Part shown: piece by piece, positions 1 to 9,137 of the stretch
Layout: the number at the start of each line of letters is the position of its first letter
How positions within the stretch are numbered: the first letter of the stretch is position 1
Assembly: GCF_030815865.1 (NCBI RefSeq)
Contig: NZ_JAUSXI010000001.1
Coordinates: 3,472,001 to 3,536,000 of the forward strand
DNA: 64,000 bases
From: Arthrobacter globiformis
Lineage (GTDB): Bacteria > Actinomycetota > Actinomycetes > Actinomycetales > Micrococcaceae
Direction of reading: 5' to 3'
The notes under the pieces: model-generated
What the model was told of the DNA's origin: nothing
Databases searched by the model: none
The model's input: the letters and a program-made list of their open reading frames with translations, nothing else
Program-made: the position numbers and the translations under genes

Positions 1-1572
1 GTTCAGTCCACTCTCCTTGAGGGGCCGGGCAGCCCGGCGGGCGCTGACGGACTCGGTCCAGATGCCGGCCTTGCGTTCGGCTTCCAGCTCGGCCCGTGCC
101 GCTGCCTTCGCGTCGCGCCGTTCGATCTGTTCCTCGCGCTTCTGGCCGCGGGTGGGACGGTCGCCGATGTCTGCGAAGCGGACGTCCGTGCCGCGCGGCG
201 AAGCCAGCAGCTCGGCGCCAGCCATCATGGTCGGCTCCCAGTCGAACACCACGCCGTCGTCCTCACCGATCACCACGGTGTCGCCGGGCTTGGCGCCCTG
301 CTTGAACAGCTCGGTTTCGACGCCGAGCTTGGCCAGGCGGTCGGCAAGGTAGCCAATGGCTTCCTCGTTGGTGAAGTCCGTCTGCTTGACCCAGCGCACG
401 GGCTTCTCGCCCAGAACGCGGAACAGAGGCTCCAGGTTTTTCTCCTCGCGGCGGATCCGGAAACCGGACTCGTTGACGGCGCGGGGCCGCAGCACCGGTG
501 CGTGCACCTTCGGCGGCGTGGCTGCCACACTGTCGCGGGCGGCCTTGACGATCTCTGCCATGGCGAAGCCAAGCTGGCGCAGGCCCTCATGGCTCGTGGC
601 TGAAACTTCGAAGACCCGGTAGCCCCGGGATTCAAGCTCAGGCCGGACAAACTCGGCCATGTCCTTGCCGTCCGGCAGGTCCACCTTGTTAAGTGCCACC
701 AGCCGGGGGCGGTGGTTGAGCGGGACAACTTCGCCGTCCGAGCCGGCGTAGCTCATATCCACCGCATACTTTTCGAGCTCGGTTTCGATAATTGCGAGGT
801 CGGAGAGTGGATCTCGGTCAGATTCCAGCGTACCGCAGTCCAAAACGTGCACCAAAGCGGCACAGCGCTCGACGTGGCGGAGGAAGTTGTGGCCCAGGCC
901 CTTGCCCTCGCTGGCACCCTCGATGAGGCCCGGAACGTCGGCAATGGTGAAACGGACGTCGCCGGCCTGGACCACGCCAAGGTTGGGGATGAGGGTGGTG
1001 AAGGGGTAGTCGGCGATCTTCGGGCGGGCGGCCGACATAGCCGCGATCAGGCTGGACTTGCCGGCGGAGGGGAAACCTACCAGGGCAATGTCGGCGATCG
1101 ACTTCAGCTCCAGGACAATATCGCTGGCGTCACCCTCGATGCCGAGCAGGGCGAACCCGGGCGCCCGCCGCTTCTGCGAGGACAGCGCGGCGTTTCCCAG
1201 ACCGCCGATCCCGCCGGACGCTGCCACAAATTCGGTGCCTTCCCCCACGAGGTCAGCAAGCACCTTTCCGTCCTTGGTCTTGACGACGGTCCCCTCGGGG
1301 ACAGGCAGGACCAAAGTTTCGCCGTTCTTGCCGCCGCGCCAGTCACCCATGCCGGGGCCGCCGTTGGTGGCATGCCGGTGGGGTGCGTGGTGGTAGTCCA
1401 GCAGCGTGGTGGTCTGCGAGTCGACGCGCAGGATGACGTCGCCGCCGTTGCCGCCGTTGCCGCCGTCGGGCCCGCCCAGCGGCTTGAACTTCTCACGGTG
1501 AACGGAGACACAGCCGTGGCCGCCGGTACCGCCGGATACGTGCAGTACTACCCGGTCTACAAAGCTCGCCAC
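1..1572 (-). CDS. obgE: Obg family GTPase, C-terminus cut by the window edge
   Basis: This is the ribosome-associated GTPase involved in 50S maturation and stress control. The start is GTG at 1572, with the Shine-Dalgarno AGGAGA just upstream. The glycine-rich Obg fold (about residues 1-160) contains the pattern [14 protein letters not shown]. The G domain follows, with a P-loop [10 protein letters not shown] near residue 170, the switch II motif DVPGL and NKVD. The C-terminal OCT domain contains KQGAKPGD. The frame is still open at base 1, 524 codons in, which is about the full actinobacterial length, so only a few residues can be missing. It lies downstream of rplU and rpmA on the same strand, the usual arrangement, but a hairpin separates it from rpmA. 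Confidence 0.97.
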   Translation of the reverse strand, partial: MASFVDRVVLHVSGGTGGHGCVSVHREKFKPLGGPDGGNGGNGGDVILRVDSQTTTLLDYHHAPHRHATNGGPGMGDWRGGKNGETLVLPVPEGTVVKTKDGKVLADLVGEGTEFVAASGGIGGLGNAALSSQKRRAPGFALLGIEGDASDIVLELKSIADIALVGFPSAGKSSLIAAMSAARPKIADYPFTTLIPNLGVVQAGDVRFTIADVPGLIEGASEGKGLGHNFLRHVERCAALVHVLDCGTLESDRDPLSDLAIIETELEKYAVDMSYAGSDGEVVPLNHRPRLVALNKVDLPDGKDMAEFVRPELESRGYRVFEVSATSHEGLRQLGFAMAEIVKAARDSVAATPPKVHAPVLRPRAVNESGFRIRREEKNLEPLFRVLGEKPVRWVKQTDFTNEEAIGYLADRLAKLGVETELFKQGAKPGDTVVIGEDDGVVFDWEPTMMAGAELLASPRGTDVRFADIGDRPTRGQKREEQIERRDAKAAARAELEAERKAGIWTESVSARRAARPLKESGLN

Positions 1573-1631
1573 GTTGAATCTCCTCTGTTGCTGATCAGGC
1601 CGTTCTGAACGTCCAAATCGATTGTAATGCG

Positions 1632-1672
1632 GTTAAAAGAACAGTGGAGCGAGCCATCATGGCCCGCTCCAC
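1632..1672 (-). terminator. Intrinsic terminator between rpmA and obg
   Basis: On the minus strand a stem GTGGAGCGGGCC / GGCTCGCTCCAC with a 5-nt loop is followed within a few bases by TTCTTTT. It would end or attenuate the rplU-rpmA transcript before obg. Confidence 0.75.
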
Positions 1673-1689
1673 CGGTTTAGAACTTGTTG

Positions 1690-1953
1690 TTACTCTGCAG
1701 CTGCAGCAGCAACGATGTTGACGACCCGACGGCCGCGGCGCGTGCCGAATTCAACGGCGCCTGCCTGCAGGGCGAACAGTGTGTCGTCGCCGCCACGGCC
1801 AACGCCCGCACCGGGGTGGAAGTGGGTGCCGCGCTGGCGGACGATGATCTCGCCAGCGGAAACTACCTGGCCGCCGAAGCGCTTGACGCCGAGGTACTGG
1901 GCGTTGGAGTCACGACCGTTGCGAGTGGAACTCGCGCCTTTTTTGTGTGCCAT
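1690..1953 (-). CDS. rpmA: 50S ribosomal protein L27
   Basis: An 87-residue protein with the classic L27 start [16 protein letters not shown] and the core motif [16 protein letters not shown]27 sits at the peptidyl-transferase centre of the large subunit. Length and sequence are typical. It lies 57 nt downstream of rplU and is probably cotranscribed with it. The end is rich in alanine. Confidence 0.98.
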   Translation of the reverse strand: MAHKKGASSTRNGRDSNAQYLGVKRFGGQVVSAGEIIVRQRGTHFHPGAGVGRGGDDTLFALQAGAVEFGTRRGRRVVNIVAAAAAE

Positions 1954-2010
1954 TTGGAATGCCTGCCTTTAATTCTTGAGACTGCGGGAAACCTGAACAG
2001 TAACCGGTGG

Positions 2011-2331
2011 TTACTTGATACCGGTGATCTTGACCTTGGTCAGTTCCTGGCGGTGACCCTGGCGCTTCTTGTAACCGGTCTTGTTCTTGAACTTCTGGAT
2101 GACGATCTTAGGACCACGGAGGTCCTGGAGGATCTCAGCCGTAACAGTTACCTTGGCCAGGTCCGCAGCTGCGGAGGTGACCTTGTCACCGTCCACCAGG
2201 AGCAGCGCGGGCAGCTCAATGGTGCTGCCAGCTCCACCGGCGACGCGGTTCAGGGTAACGAAGTCTCCAACGGAAACCTTCTCTTGGCGGCCGCCTGCGC
2301 GGACAATCGCGTACACCACTTGGGAACTCAC
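2011..2331 (-). CDS. rplU: 50S ribosomal protein L21
   Basis: A 106-residue protein that begins [19 protein letters not shown] after a GTG-initiated MSSQ. The C-terminal signature is [22 protein letters not shown]21 binds 23S rRNA in the large subunit. It is the first gene of an rplU-rpmA transcript driven from a promoter about 180 nt upstream. The internal GTG codons that encode VV are possible alternative starts. Confidence 0.97.
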   Translation of the reverse strand: MSSQVVYAIVRAGGRQEKVSVGDFVTLNRVAGGAGSTIELPALLLVDGDKVTSAAADLAKVTVTAEILQDLRGPKIVIQKFKNKTGYKKRQGHRQELTKVKITGIK

Positions 2332-2510
2332 TTCTCTCGACGTTTATTACTAAATTTGCGTGCGGAAGCCGGGTCCGGAAATTGGCCTGGTTCTCGCTGT
2401 GCCTCAACGCCGTGGATTCCCCGGGGGAATCCGTGAGCTATCCCAGGAACATGTCCGAGTGGACGATCCCGGGTCATAACCCAAGTGTTGGCGTAAGCAC
2501 CGAAGATCTA

Positions 2511-2539
2511 GAATACGCTAATTCCGTCGTCGGCCGCAA
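2511..2539 (-). promoter_or_regulatory. Candidate promoter of rplU-rpmA
   Basis: The intergenic stretch 2332-2647 (316 nt) holds no gene. On the minus strand it has a -35-like TTGCGG (2534-2539) and a -10-like TATTCT (2511-2516), 17 nt apart. The predicted leader to the rplU start is about 175 nt and contains a perfect GGATTCCCC/GGGGAATCC inverted repeat near 2413-2432. It could act as a regulatory leader. Confidence 0.45.
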
Positions 2540-2647
2540 ATGAGGCTGGCACCGGAGGGTTGTCCGTGATAAGCGCCACACAGGCCGCTGTTCCGGACAT
2601 CCGATGCCGTGCGCGACTATCCTACCGGGTAGGGGGCCCGCTTTCGC

Positions 2648-4213
2648 TCAGCTGTGGCGACTCGGCGCGTCGAAGAATTCCACCTCGTACCGGCAGGACT
2701 GCCGGAAAGCGGTGATCATCGCTTTGCGCTCCCCCGATGACGCGGCACGGCCGGCGTCGTCGGCGATTTCGATGGCCCGCAGGGTGGCGGCAGCGAAGTC
2801 CTCATCGGCGTAAGTCCGCAGCCACTCCGCGTACGGGTGCCCGGCCTGTGCTCCGGCGGCCACATATTCGGCATGCAGGGTCTCCCCCACCTCGGCGTAC
2901 AGCCAGAAGCAAGGCAGGACCGCGGCAACCAGCACCGCGTAACTGCCGCCCGCCGAAGCCGCCAGCAGATGATCGACGTAAGCCTTCGTGACCGGGCCCA
3001 GCCCCGGCTGCACGATGCGCGTGCTGAGCCAGTTGCGGTGCAGTTCCGATTCAACTTCCAGGCATTGCTGGGCGGAGCGCGCCCAGAACAGCTGCTCGGA
3101 CTCGGTTGGCGCGAGCGCACTGGCCCTGGCCAGGACCCGGGAGTAGCCGTTGAGGTATATGGCGTCCTGTGCCAGGTAGTACGCGAATTCCTTCTCCGCG
3201 AGGGTGCCGTCGGCAAGCCCACGGATGAAGCCCAGGCCATAGATGTCTTCCAGGTCGGCAACGGTCTCGGCGCGCAGCAGTTCCGCGAACCCGCCCCTGC
3301 CCTCGGGCTGGGTCACGTGGTGGAAGTGGTTGATCGGTCCGTTGCCGGCGCCCACCTCGAGCTGCCCGGAGGTGCGGAGGGCTCCGGCCAGCCAGGGCTT
3401 GACCACCCGCAGTGACGCTTCCCAGTCGCCCAGCCGCGCCTGTGCCGTGGCCATGGCCGAGGAGAGCGAGCATCCGGTGCCGTGGCTGTTCCGCGTGCTG
3501 ATCCGGTCGCCCGCAACCTCCACCACCTCCGCCGACAGCAGCCCGGCCGTGTTCACGAGGGCGTCCGGGCAGGTTGAGCCCTTCAGGTGCCCGCCTTTGA
3601 CGAGGACCGTGGCACCGGTCCGGTCCGCGAGCCGCCTGCCCTGGTCAAGGGCGGCGGCCCAGTCCGCGGCCTCCGGTTCCCCGAGCAGCATGGCCAATTC
3701 GGGCAGGTTCGGGGTGATCAGGTGCGCCAGAGACAGCAGTTTCCGGAGGGCTGCCTCTGCAGACTCCTGGAGGAGGCGGTCACCGCTGGTAGCCACCATC
3801 ACCGGATCGAGAACCACGACGCCGGGCCTTACCTTTTCTAGCCAGCCGCGGACGGCTGCGATAACACGTTCATCGCCCAGCATGCCGATCTTCACGGCGT
3901 CCACGTGGATGTCGTCGCTGACAGCGTCCAGTTGCGCTGACAGGAAGGAAGCCGGCGGAACGTGCACGCCGCACACGCCGGTGGTGTTCTGCGCAGTGAG
4001 GGCCGTTATTGCAGCCATTCCGTAGCCGCCGTGGGCCGCAATGCTTTTCAGATCGGCCTGGATGCCTGCGCCGCCGGAAGGATCCGAGCCTGCGATGGCC
4101 AGGACCCGGGGAACGTCGCGGGAGGTCTGAATGGCCGGCCCAACGGTTTCCAGAAGCGACTTGTCGGCGGCCGCGGGTGCGGGCAGGAGTGATGCAGATG
4201 ACAAGGAAGACAT
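2648..4213 (-). CDS. thiD: Bifunctional HMP/HMP-P kinase and TenA-type thiaminase II (ThiD-TenA fusion)
   Basis: A 521-residue thiamine pyrimidine salvage enzyme. The N-terminal half (about residues 36-300) is a ThiD kinase, with RVLAIAGSDPSGGAGIQADL, VLDPVMVATSGDRLL, LITPNLPELAMLLG and the anion-hole motif SHGTGCSLSSA. The C-terminal half (about 310-521) is TenA, with FAYYLAQDAIYLNGYSR and the catalytic-cysteine segment LPCFWLYAEVG. TenA releases HMP from degraded thiamine and ThiD phosphorylates it twice, so the fusion links two salvage steps. The ATG at 4213 is embedded in the 3' end of a TPP riboswitch and has no separate Shine-Dalgarno at normal spacing. A slightly downstream start (TTG, codon 4) cannot be excluded. 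Confidence 0.93.
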   Translation of the reverse strand: MSSLSSASLLPAPAAADKSLLETVGPAIQTSRDVPRVLAIAGSDPSGGAGIQADLKSIAAHGGYGMAAITALTAQNTTGVCGVHVPPASFLSAQLDAVSDDIHVDAVKIGMLGDERVIAAVRGWLEKVRPGVVVLDPVMVATSGDRLLQESAEAALRKLLSLAHLITPNLPELAMLLGEPEAADWAAALDQGRRLADRTGATVLVKGGHLKGSTCPDALVNTAGLLSAEVVEVAGDRISTRNSHGTGCSLSSAMATAQARLGDWEASLRVVKPWLAGALRTSGQLEVGAGNGPINHFHHVTQPEGRGGFAELLRAETVADLEDIYGLGFIRGLADGTLAEKEFAYYLAQDAIYLNGYSRVLARASALAPTESEQLFWARSAQQCLEVESELHRNWLSTRIVQPGLGPVTKAYVDHLLAASAGGSYAVLVAAVLPCFWLYAEVGETLHAEYVAAGAQAGHPYAEWLRTYADEDFAAATLRAIEIADDAGRAASSGERKAMITAFRQSCRYEVEFFDAPSRHS

Positions 4214-4291
4214 CCCTTCGCCGGTGCTAACCGGACAGGTTCAACGGGTTTGGATCTCAGCCGGCCCTTGCGCGGCACCCCGTGTCAGTCC
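4208..4291 (-). ncRNA. TPP riboswitch (THI element) upstream of thiD-tenA
   Basis: Read on the minus strand, this has the conserved elements in order: ACACGGGGTGC at the 5' side, GGCTGAGATC (the CUGAGA pyrimidine-sensing box), ACCCGTTGAACCTG, GGTTAGCACC and GCGAAGGGA. These are the consensus blocks of the TPP aptamer. The 3' P1 strand runs into the start codon (ATGTC pairing with GACA). This suggests thiamine pyrophosphate represses translation by hiding the start. Confidence 0.93.
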
Positions 4292-4417
4292 TCCAGCCTA
4301 GCGGTTCGTTCGGCGCGCGGCGCCAAATTTGGCGTTTACGACAGGCTTCCGCGGGCGCCGTTGACCCCTGCTCTCTGCCTTCTGCCCTTTGCCGGCTGAC
4401 GAATGCCCGGAACCAGG

Positions 4418-4453
4418 AAGGTCCGGCACCGCAGCCGCGGTGCCGGACCTTTT
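4418..4453. terminator. Hairpin terminator downstream of the RNase E/G gene
   Basis: An inverted repeat AAGGTCCGGCACCGC / GCGGTGCCGGACCTT with a 4-nt loop, 58 nt beyond the rne stop codon. The T-run (TTTT) is on the plus-strand side. On the minus strand, the direction of rne, it is a strong GC stem without a U tract, as is common in high-GC actinobacteria. Confidence 0.7.
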
Positions 4454-4511
4454 ACTGGTGGGCTCGGAAGTCAGTCACCCCGGAGTCCGGGGAGCTCAGA
4501 GTCCGCTTGTC

Positions 4512-7500
4512 CTACAGTTCTGAGGCGGGTACCCCGACCCCCAGAATGATCGGTTCGCTGGCCGGCTGCGGAGCCGCCTTGGGCGTCTGCGCATTGCCTG
4601 CTTCGGGTGCCTTGGCCTCGTGCGAGTGCCCGGCGGCGGCAGCCGGAGCAAACTCGTGGTGTTCCACGGATGTCTCGTTGGCTGTACCCTGGGCGCGGCT
4701 GGCACTGCGGTTTCGGCGCGGACGGCGGCTGCGGGACGGGGCTGCGGGGCTTTCCACCGGCTGCCGTGCCGCAGACTTACCCGCGGACTGGCTTTCGGCC
4801 CGCTGACCCTCCGGGTGCTGGGCTTCTGTGCGGACCGGCGCGGGAGCCTCGTCCTTGGCCTCCTCCTCTTCGGCGGGGGCAACCGGAGCGCCGAGGTGCG
4901 CGAAGGCTTCCTCCAGGCGGTCCAGCGTCAGGGACGGCGCATCCTTGACCGGTTCCTCGCTGTGATCGACAAACGGAAGAATCACTTTCTCGCCGCCGAA
5001 GGTGAGCACTGCTCCGGGCCGTCCGGAGACGCTTTCCGTTTCCGGAGCGCGGTGCACCACGGGGCTTTCCGGCGCGGCGGCAGCGGGTGCGGCGGGCCGG
5101 GCGGCCTCACCCGACGCTGCGGCACTGTGCGCTGCTTCTTCCTCATGCAGGTGTGCGGCGTGGGCCGCTGCGGCGATGTTGGCGAGGGCAGCGCGGGTGG
5201 CCTCAGCCTTGGCGTGGCGCTCCGCCTCCGACGGTTCGGGGTGGTGCAGTGCTGCAGGGGCGGCCGGAGCAGTCTCGGCAGACGGCTGTCCGCCCTTGCC
5301 CCGGCGGCGCTTCCGCTCTGTACGGGCCGGCGGCTGGACCTCGGCACGGTGCACGTGGTGTTCAGCGGCCACGGTGTTGGCGCGTCGGTGCTCTACCGGC
5401 TCGTCATGGGTGACGACGCCCCGGCCCGCACATGCCTCACACTGCTCGCCGAAGACTTCCAGTAGGCCGGTGCCCATACGCTTGCGCGTCATCTGCACCA
5501 GTCCCAGGGAGGTCACTTCGGCCACCTGGTGCTTGGTCCGGTCGCGGCCCAGGCATTCCACCATGCGGCGCAGGACCAGGTCGCGGTTAGACTCCAGCAC
5601 CATGTCGATGAAGTCGATGACGATGATGCCGCCGATGTCGCGCAGGCGCAGCTGGCGGACAACTTCCTCGGCTGCTTCAAGGTTGTTCTTGGTGACGGTC
5701 TCTTCAAGGTTGCCGCCGCTGCCGGTGAACTTGCCTGTGTTGACGTCAACCACCGTCATGGCCTCGGTCCGGTCAATGACCAGCGAGCCGCCGGACGGCA
5801 GGAAGACCTTACGGTCGAGCGCCTTATGAATCTGCTCGTCGATGCGCCAGGCGGAGAAGATGTCCTCGTCCTTGGTCCACTTTTCGAGCCGGCCCACCAG
5901 GTCCGGGGCAACGTAGGTGACGTAAGCCTCGATGGTGTCCCACGCTTCGTCGCCGGAGACGATCAGCTTGGAGAAGTCCTCATTGAAGACGTCGCGCACA
6001 ACCTTGATGGTCAGGTCCGGTTCGCCGTAGAGGAGTTCGGGGGCGAGGACCTTTGTGGACTTCGCCTGGCTGTCAATCCCCTCCCACTGGGCACGGAGAC
6101 GGTTGATGTCGTGGGTCAGTTCCTCCTCGGAGGCCCCCTCGGCGGCAGTGCGCACAATAACGCCGGCATCCTCGGGGAGGCGGTCCTTGAGGATTCGCTT
6201 CAGGCGATTGCGTTCGACGTCGGGCAGCTTTCGGGAGATGCCGGTCATGGACCCGCCGGGGACGTACACGAGGTAACGGCCGGGCAGGGAGATTTGGCTG
6301 GTCAGCCGCGCACCCTTGTGGCCCACCGGATCCTTGGTGACCTGGACCAGGACGGAGTCGCCGGACTTCAGCGCGTTCTCGATGCGGCGCTGCTTGCCTT
6401 CGAGGTTGACGGCTTCCCAGTTCACTTCGCCGGCGTACAGCACGGCGTTGCGGCCGCGCCCGATGTCCACGAAAGCAGCTTCCATGGACGGCAGAACGTT
6501 CTGGACCTTGCCCAGGTAGACGTTGCCGATCAGGGAGTCCTGCTGCGTCTTGGAGACGAAATGCTCGGCCAGGACGCCGTCTTCCAGGACACCGATCTGG
6601 ATTCTGTCGTCGCGCTGCCGCACGATCATCTGGCGGTCCACGGATTCCCGGCGAGCCAGGAACTCGGCCTCGGTGATCACGGTGCGGCGGCGGCCGGTGT
6701 CCCGCGATTCGCGGCGGCGCTGCTTCTTGGCTTCCAGACGGGTGGATCCCTTGACGCTGGTCACGCGGTCGCTCGCAGGCGCCTCGCTAATAGTCCGGGG
6801 GGCGCGGACGCGGGTGACCGTGTTGGGGGGATCGTCTTCTCCGCCGCCGGTCAGTTCCAGATCCTGGTCGCCACGGCGGCGGCGACGGCGACGGCGGGAC
6901 GTCACGCCATCTTCGAGCTGCGCACCCTCGTCTTCGGGGGCCTCGTCCAAAACTTCAGTGCCTTCATCGCCATCGGTGACCTCACGGTCGGTCCGGCTGC
7001 GGCCGCGGCGCCCGCGGCTGCGCCGCCGTCGTCGCCCACCGTCGTCGTCCTCCAGATCGTCCTCGACGTCCTCGGCGGCCGCATCCTCTTTCGCGGCGGA
7101 AACGGCAGGACGGACCACCGTGTTCAGGTCAGGGGCCTGGAAGATAATCGACGTTACTGACGACGGTTCCAGGAAAAGCGAGCCCACGGGCGACTGCCCG
7201 GCGACCTCTTCTTCGGCGTCTTCCTCGACAGCGGCCTCCAGTGCAGCCGCCGGAGCGGCAGGGGCTGCCTCGATTGAAGGCGCGGGGGCAGCAGCGCGTG
7301 CCTCAGCCGCCTTGGCCCGCTCTTCCGGCTGTCCTTCCGCCGGCACCTGCGATGCTGACGTCCCGGTGACTGCAGACTCAGTTGCTGCAGACTCAGTGGC
7401 CGCTGCGGCAGCGGGTACGTCGGAGGACTCCGCGGGGCTTTCGGCCGGCTCGGTGACCTTGGGCTTTGTTGTGCGGCGGCGGCGGACCGGCTTGGACTCG

Positions 7501-7895
7501 GCTGCCGGTTCCTCGGCGGACGGAACAGCCGCAGCCTCGGTTACCTGCGCCTCGGCTTCCGCGCCGACGGTCTCTGCAAAAGCGGGCAGCGGTTCTTCGG
7601 CGACCTTCTTCCGGGCGCGGGTCCGGCGGACCGGGGTCTTGGCCGGGGCTTCTGCGGCCTCCCCGACAGCCGACTCCGGCACTGCCGTTTCAGGTGCTGC
7701 CGTTTCAAGTGCTGCGCCTTCAGACGTCAGTGCTTCCGGAGCGGGCAGTTCCGACGCCGCAGTCTCCGCGTCCGCTGCTGTGGCCTTGGGCGACGCCTTA
7801 CGGCGGGTCCGGGTGGCTTTCTTGGGGGCCTCAGCGGCGGTTTCGCCGGTGGCAGCCGCTTCTTCGTTGATGGCTATAACCTGGTCATTATCCAT
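4512..7895 (-). CDS. rne: Ribonuclease E/G family protein
   Basis: An endoribonuclease of about 1127 residues for RNA decay and rRNA/tRNA processing. The start chosen is ATG at 7895 (MDNDQVIAIN), preceded by GGAGTG; the frame is open 22 codons further upstream but without support. Residues 1-400 are a low-complexity Ala/Glu/Pro region with basic patches (SRRRRRRRRG). The catalytic core spans about 420-830: an S1 domain (IGNVYLGKVQNVLPSMEAAF), a DNase I-like domain (MTVVDVNTGKFTG, GGIIVIDFIDM) and the zinc-link CEACAGRG. The C-terminal 300 residues are again Ala/Pro/Glu-rich with Arg/Lys clusters. The catalytic core sits centrally with disordered regions on both sides, the usual actinobacterial RNase E layout. 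Confidence 0.95.
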   Translation of the reverse strand: MDNDQVIAINEEAAATGETAAEAPKKATRTRRKASPKATAADAETAASELPAPEALTSEGAALETAAPETAVPESAVGEAAEAPAKTPVRRTRARKKVAEEPLPAFAETVGAEAEAQVTEAAAVPSAEEPAAESKPVRRRRTTKPKVTEPAESPAESSDVPAAAAATESAATESAVTGTSASQVPAEGQPEERAKAAEARAAAPAPSIEAAPAAPAAALEAAVEEDAEEEVAGQSPVGSLFLEPSSVTSIIFQAPDLNTVVRPAVSAAKEDAAAEDVEDDLEDDDGGRRRRRSRGRRGRSRTDREVTDGDEGTEVLDEAPEDEGAQLEDGVTSRRRRRRRRGDQDLELTGGGEDDPPNTVTRVRAPRTISEAPASDRVTSVKGSTRLEAKKQRRRESRDTGRRRTVITEAEFLARRESVDRQMIVRQRDDRIQIGVLEDGVLAEHFVSKTQQDSLIGNVYLGKVQNVLPSMEAAFVDIGRGRNAVLYAGEVNWEAVNLEGKQRRIENALKSGDSVLVQVTKDPVGHKGARLTSQISLPGRYLVYVPGGSMTGISRKLPDVERNRLKRILKDRLPEDAGVIVRTAAEGASEEELTHDINRLRAQWEGIDSQAKSTKVLAPELLYGEPDLTIKVVRDVFNEDFSKLIVSGDEAWDTIEAYVTYVAPDLVGRLEKWTKDEDIFSAWRIDEQIHKALDRKVFLPSGGSLVIDRTEAMTVVDVNTGKFTGSGGNLEETVTKNNLEAAEEVVRQLRLRDIGGIIVIDFIDMVLESNRDLVLRRMVECLGRDRTKHQVAEVTSLGLVQMTRKRMGTGLLEVFGEQCEACAGRGVVTHDEPVEHRRANTVAAEHHVHRAEVQPPARTERKRRRGKGGQPSAETAPAAPAALHHPEPSEAERHAKAEATRAALANIAAAAHAAHLHEEEAAHSAAASGEAARPAAPAAAAPESPVVHRAPETESVSGRPGAVLTFGGEKVILPFVDHSEEPVKDAPSLTLDRLEEAFAHLGAPVAPAEEEEAKDEAPAPVRTEAQHPEGQRAESQSAGKSAARQPVESPAAPSRSRRPRRNRSASRAQGTANETSVEHHEFAPAAAAGHSHEAKAPEAGNAQTPKAAPQPASEPIILGVGVPASEL

Positions 7896-8353
7896 ATGTG
7901 GCAACACTCCTGCCCCTGACGTGCCGCCACATTCGGCACCCATTGGGGCACATATTGTCAAAACCCGCAGGCATTGACAGAAGTCAATTTGGATACCAGC
8001 AGGCTCGCACCGGCAGTGGGGTGCGGCAGGCCTGACAGGCCGGCGGGGTTGTTACTGGAACCCGTTGTTTCTGACATCCACAACCAGGTGCCGTCCAATG
8101 GAAGGCGGGAGGCTGGATCTTCTTTCCAAAGCCTGCACCACTGCTCATTGGCGGTCTTGGGAACAAGCCACCGGACTGGAGTTCGAATGTGGTTCTCGCT
8201 CCAGCCACGTTTATTCTCTCATATCACCGTTCAAATACGCTGTAATTGTGTGACAAAGCCGGTCAATGCCGCCATTGGCTACAGGTACAGGCTGCCTCAA
8301 GCTGGCGGCGATACAATCTGGGCAGGAGCACCCCAGACAAAGGACGCCATCCA
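7896..8353. other. Divergent intergenic region between rne and the VKOR gene
   Basis: 458 nt with no convincing gene. On the plus strand a -10-like TACAAT lies at 8312-8317, about 37 nt before the VKOR start, with only a weak -35. The rne side gives a long potential leader. Nothing else recognisable was seen. Confidence 0.4.
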
Positions 8354-9037
8354 ATGCCACGCACTTCGCCTTCCACGGGCACGGACTACGAACAGGATCC
8401 CCAGGACGGTGCCGGGCCCGCCGCGGCTTCGGCCGGTACCGCAGTTCCGGCCATGACCCGCGACCGCCGGTTCGGCTGGCTGCTGGTCGTCACCGGCGTT
8501 GTGGGCTGGCTGGCATCGGGCATCCTGGTGCTGGAAAAGCTTGAGGTCCTCAAGGATCCCAACCACGCCACCGTCTGCGACGTAAACCCCTGGATTTCCT
8601 GCGGCCAGGTGATGCAGACCCCGCAGAGTTCAGTCTTTGGCTTCCCCAACATGTTTATCGGAATCGTGGCCTTCGCCGTGATCATCACCACCGGCATGGG
8701 CCTGCTGGCCGGCGCCCGGTTCGCCCGCTGGTACTGGCTCGGCCTGCAGGCCGGCGTCACTCTTGGCTTCATCTTCGTGGCCTGGCTGTGGTCCCAGGCA
8801 CTGTACGTGATTCACATCCTGTGCCCGTTCTGCATGGTTGTCTGGGCAGCGATGATCCCGCTCTTCGTCTGGGTGACCGTCCGCAACGTCGTCCGCGGCG
8901 CCATTCCGGCGCCGGCAGGCCTGGCCCGCATCCTGGGCGACTCCGGCTGGATCATCACGGTGCTGCTCTACGTAGCCGTGGTTGCGACTATTTTCTTCGC
9001 GTTCATCCAGGTGTTCGCCGGCACGTCGGGCTTTTAG
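8354..9037 (+). CDS. Vitamin K epoxide reductase (VKOR) family membrane protein
   Basis: A 227-residue polytopic protein starting at MPRTSPSTGTD. About 30 hydrophilic residues are followed by four or five membrane segments. The loop cysteine pair is in CDVNPWISCGQV and the redox-active CXXC is in HILCPFCMVVW. The FGFPN motif and the serine before it are also conserved in the family. Bacterial VKORs reoxidise DsbA-like proteins with quinone and so drive disulfide formation outside the membrane in actinobacteria. No DsbA-like gene lies next to it; the DsbA-fold gene at 20.5-21.1 kb is of the cytosolic mycothiol type and probably not its partner. Confidence 0.9.
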   Translation: MPRTSPSTGTDYEQDPQDGAGPAAASAGTAVPAMTRDRRFGWLLVVTGVVGWLASGILVLEKLEVLKDPNHATVCDVNPWISCGQVMQTPQSSVFGFPNMFIGIVAFAVIITTGMGLLAGARFARWYWLGLQAGVTLGFIFVAWLWSQALYVIHILCPFCMVVWAAMIPLFVWVTVRNVVRGAIPAPAGLARILGDSGWIITVLLYVAVVATIFFAFIQVFAGTSGF

Positions 9038-9055
9038 CAGCGCTAGAGCGTACAG

Positions 9056-9091
9056 TTGTGGCCCCCCACTCCAATGAGTGAGGGGCCACAA
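9056..9091. terminator. Bidirectional terminator between VKOR and ndk
   Basis: Near-perfect inverted repeat TTGTGGCCCC..CACTC / GAGTG..GGGGCCACAA between two convergent genes. Confidence 0.75.
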
Positions 9092-9137
9092 GTTCGTTCG
9101 TGCTCAACCTGCCAGCGCGCTCAACCTGCAGGGAAGC

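Noticed and set aside
5529..7160. Plus-strand open frame opposite the RNase E/G gene
   Set aside because: Shadow of rne. The composition mirrors the antisense of its repeats and no family motif is present.
8150..8230. LexA/SOS box at GAACCACATTCGAAC upstream of rne
   Set aside because: The half-site spacing and symmetry do not fit the actinobacterial SOS consensus, and the flanking genes are not SOS genes.
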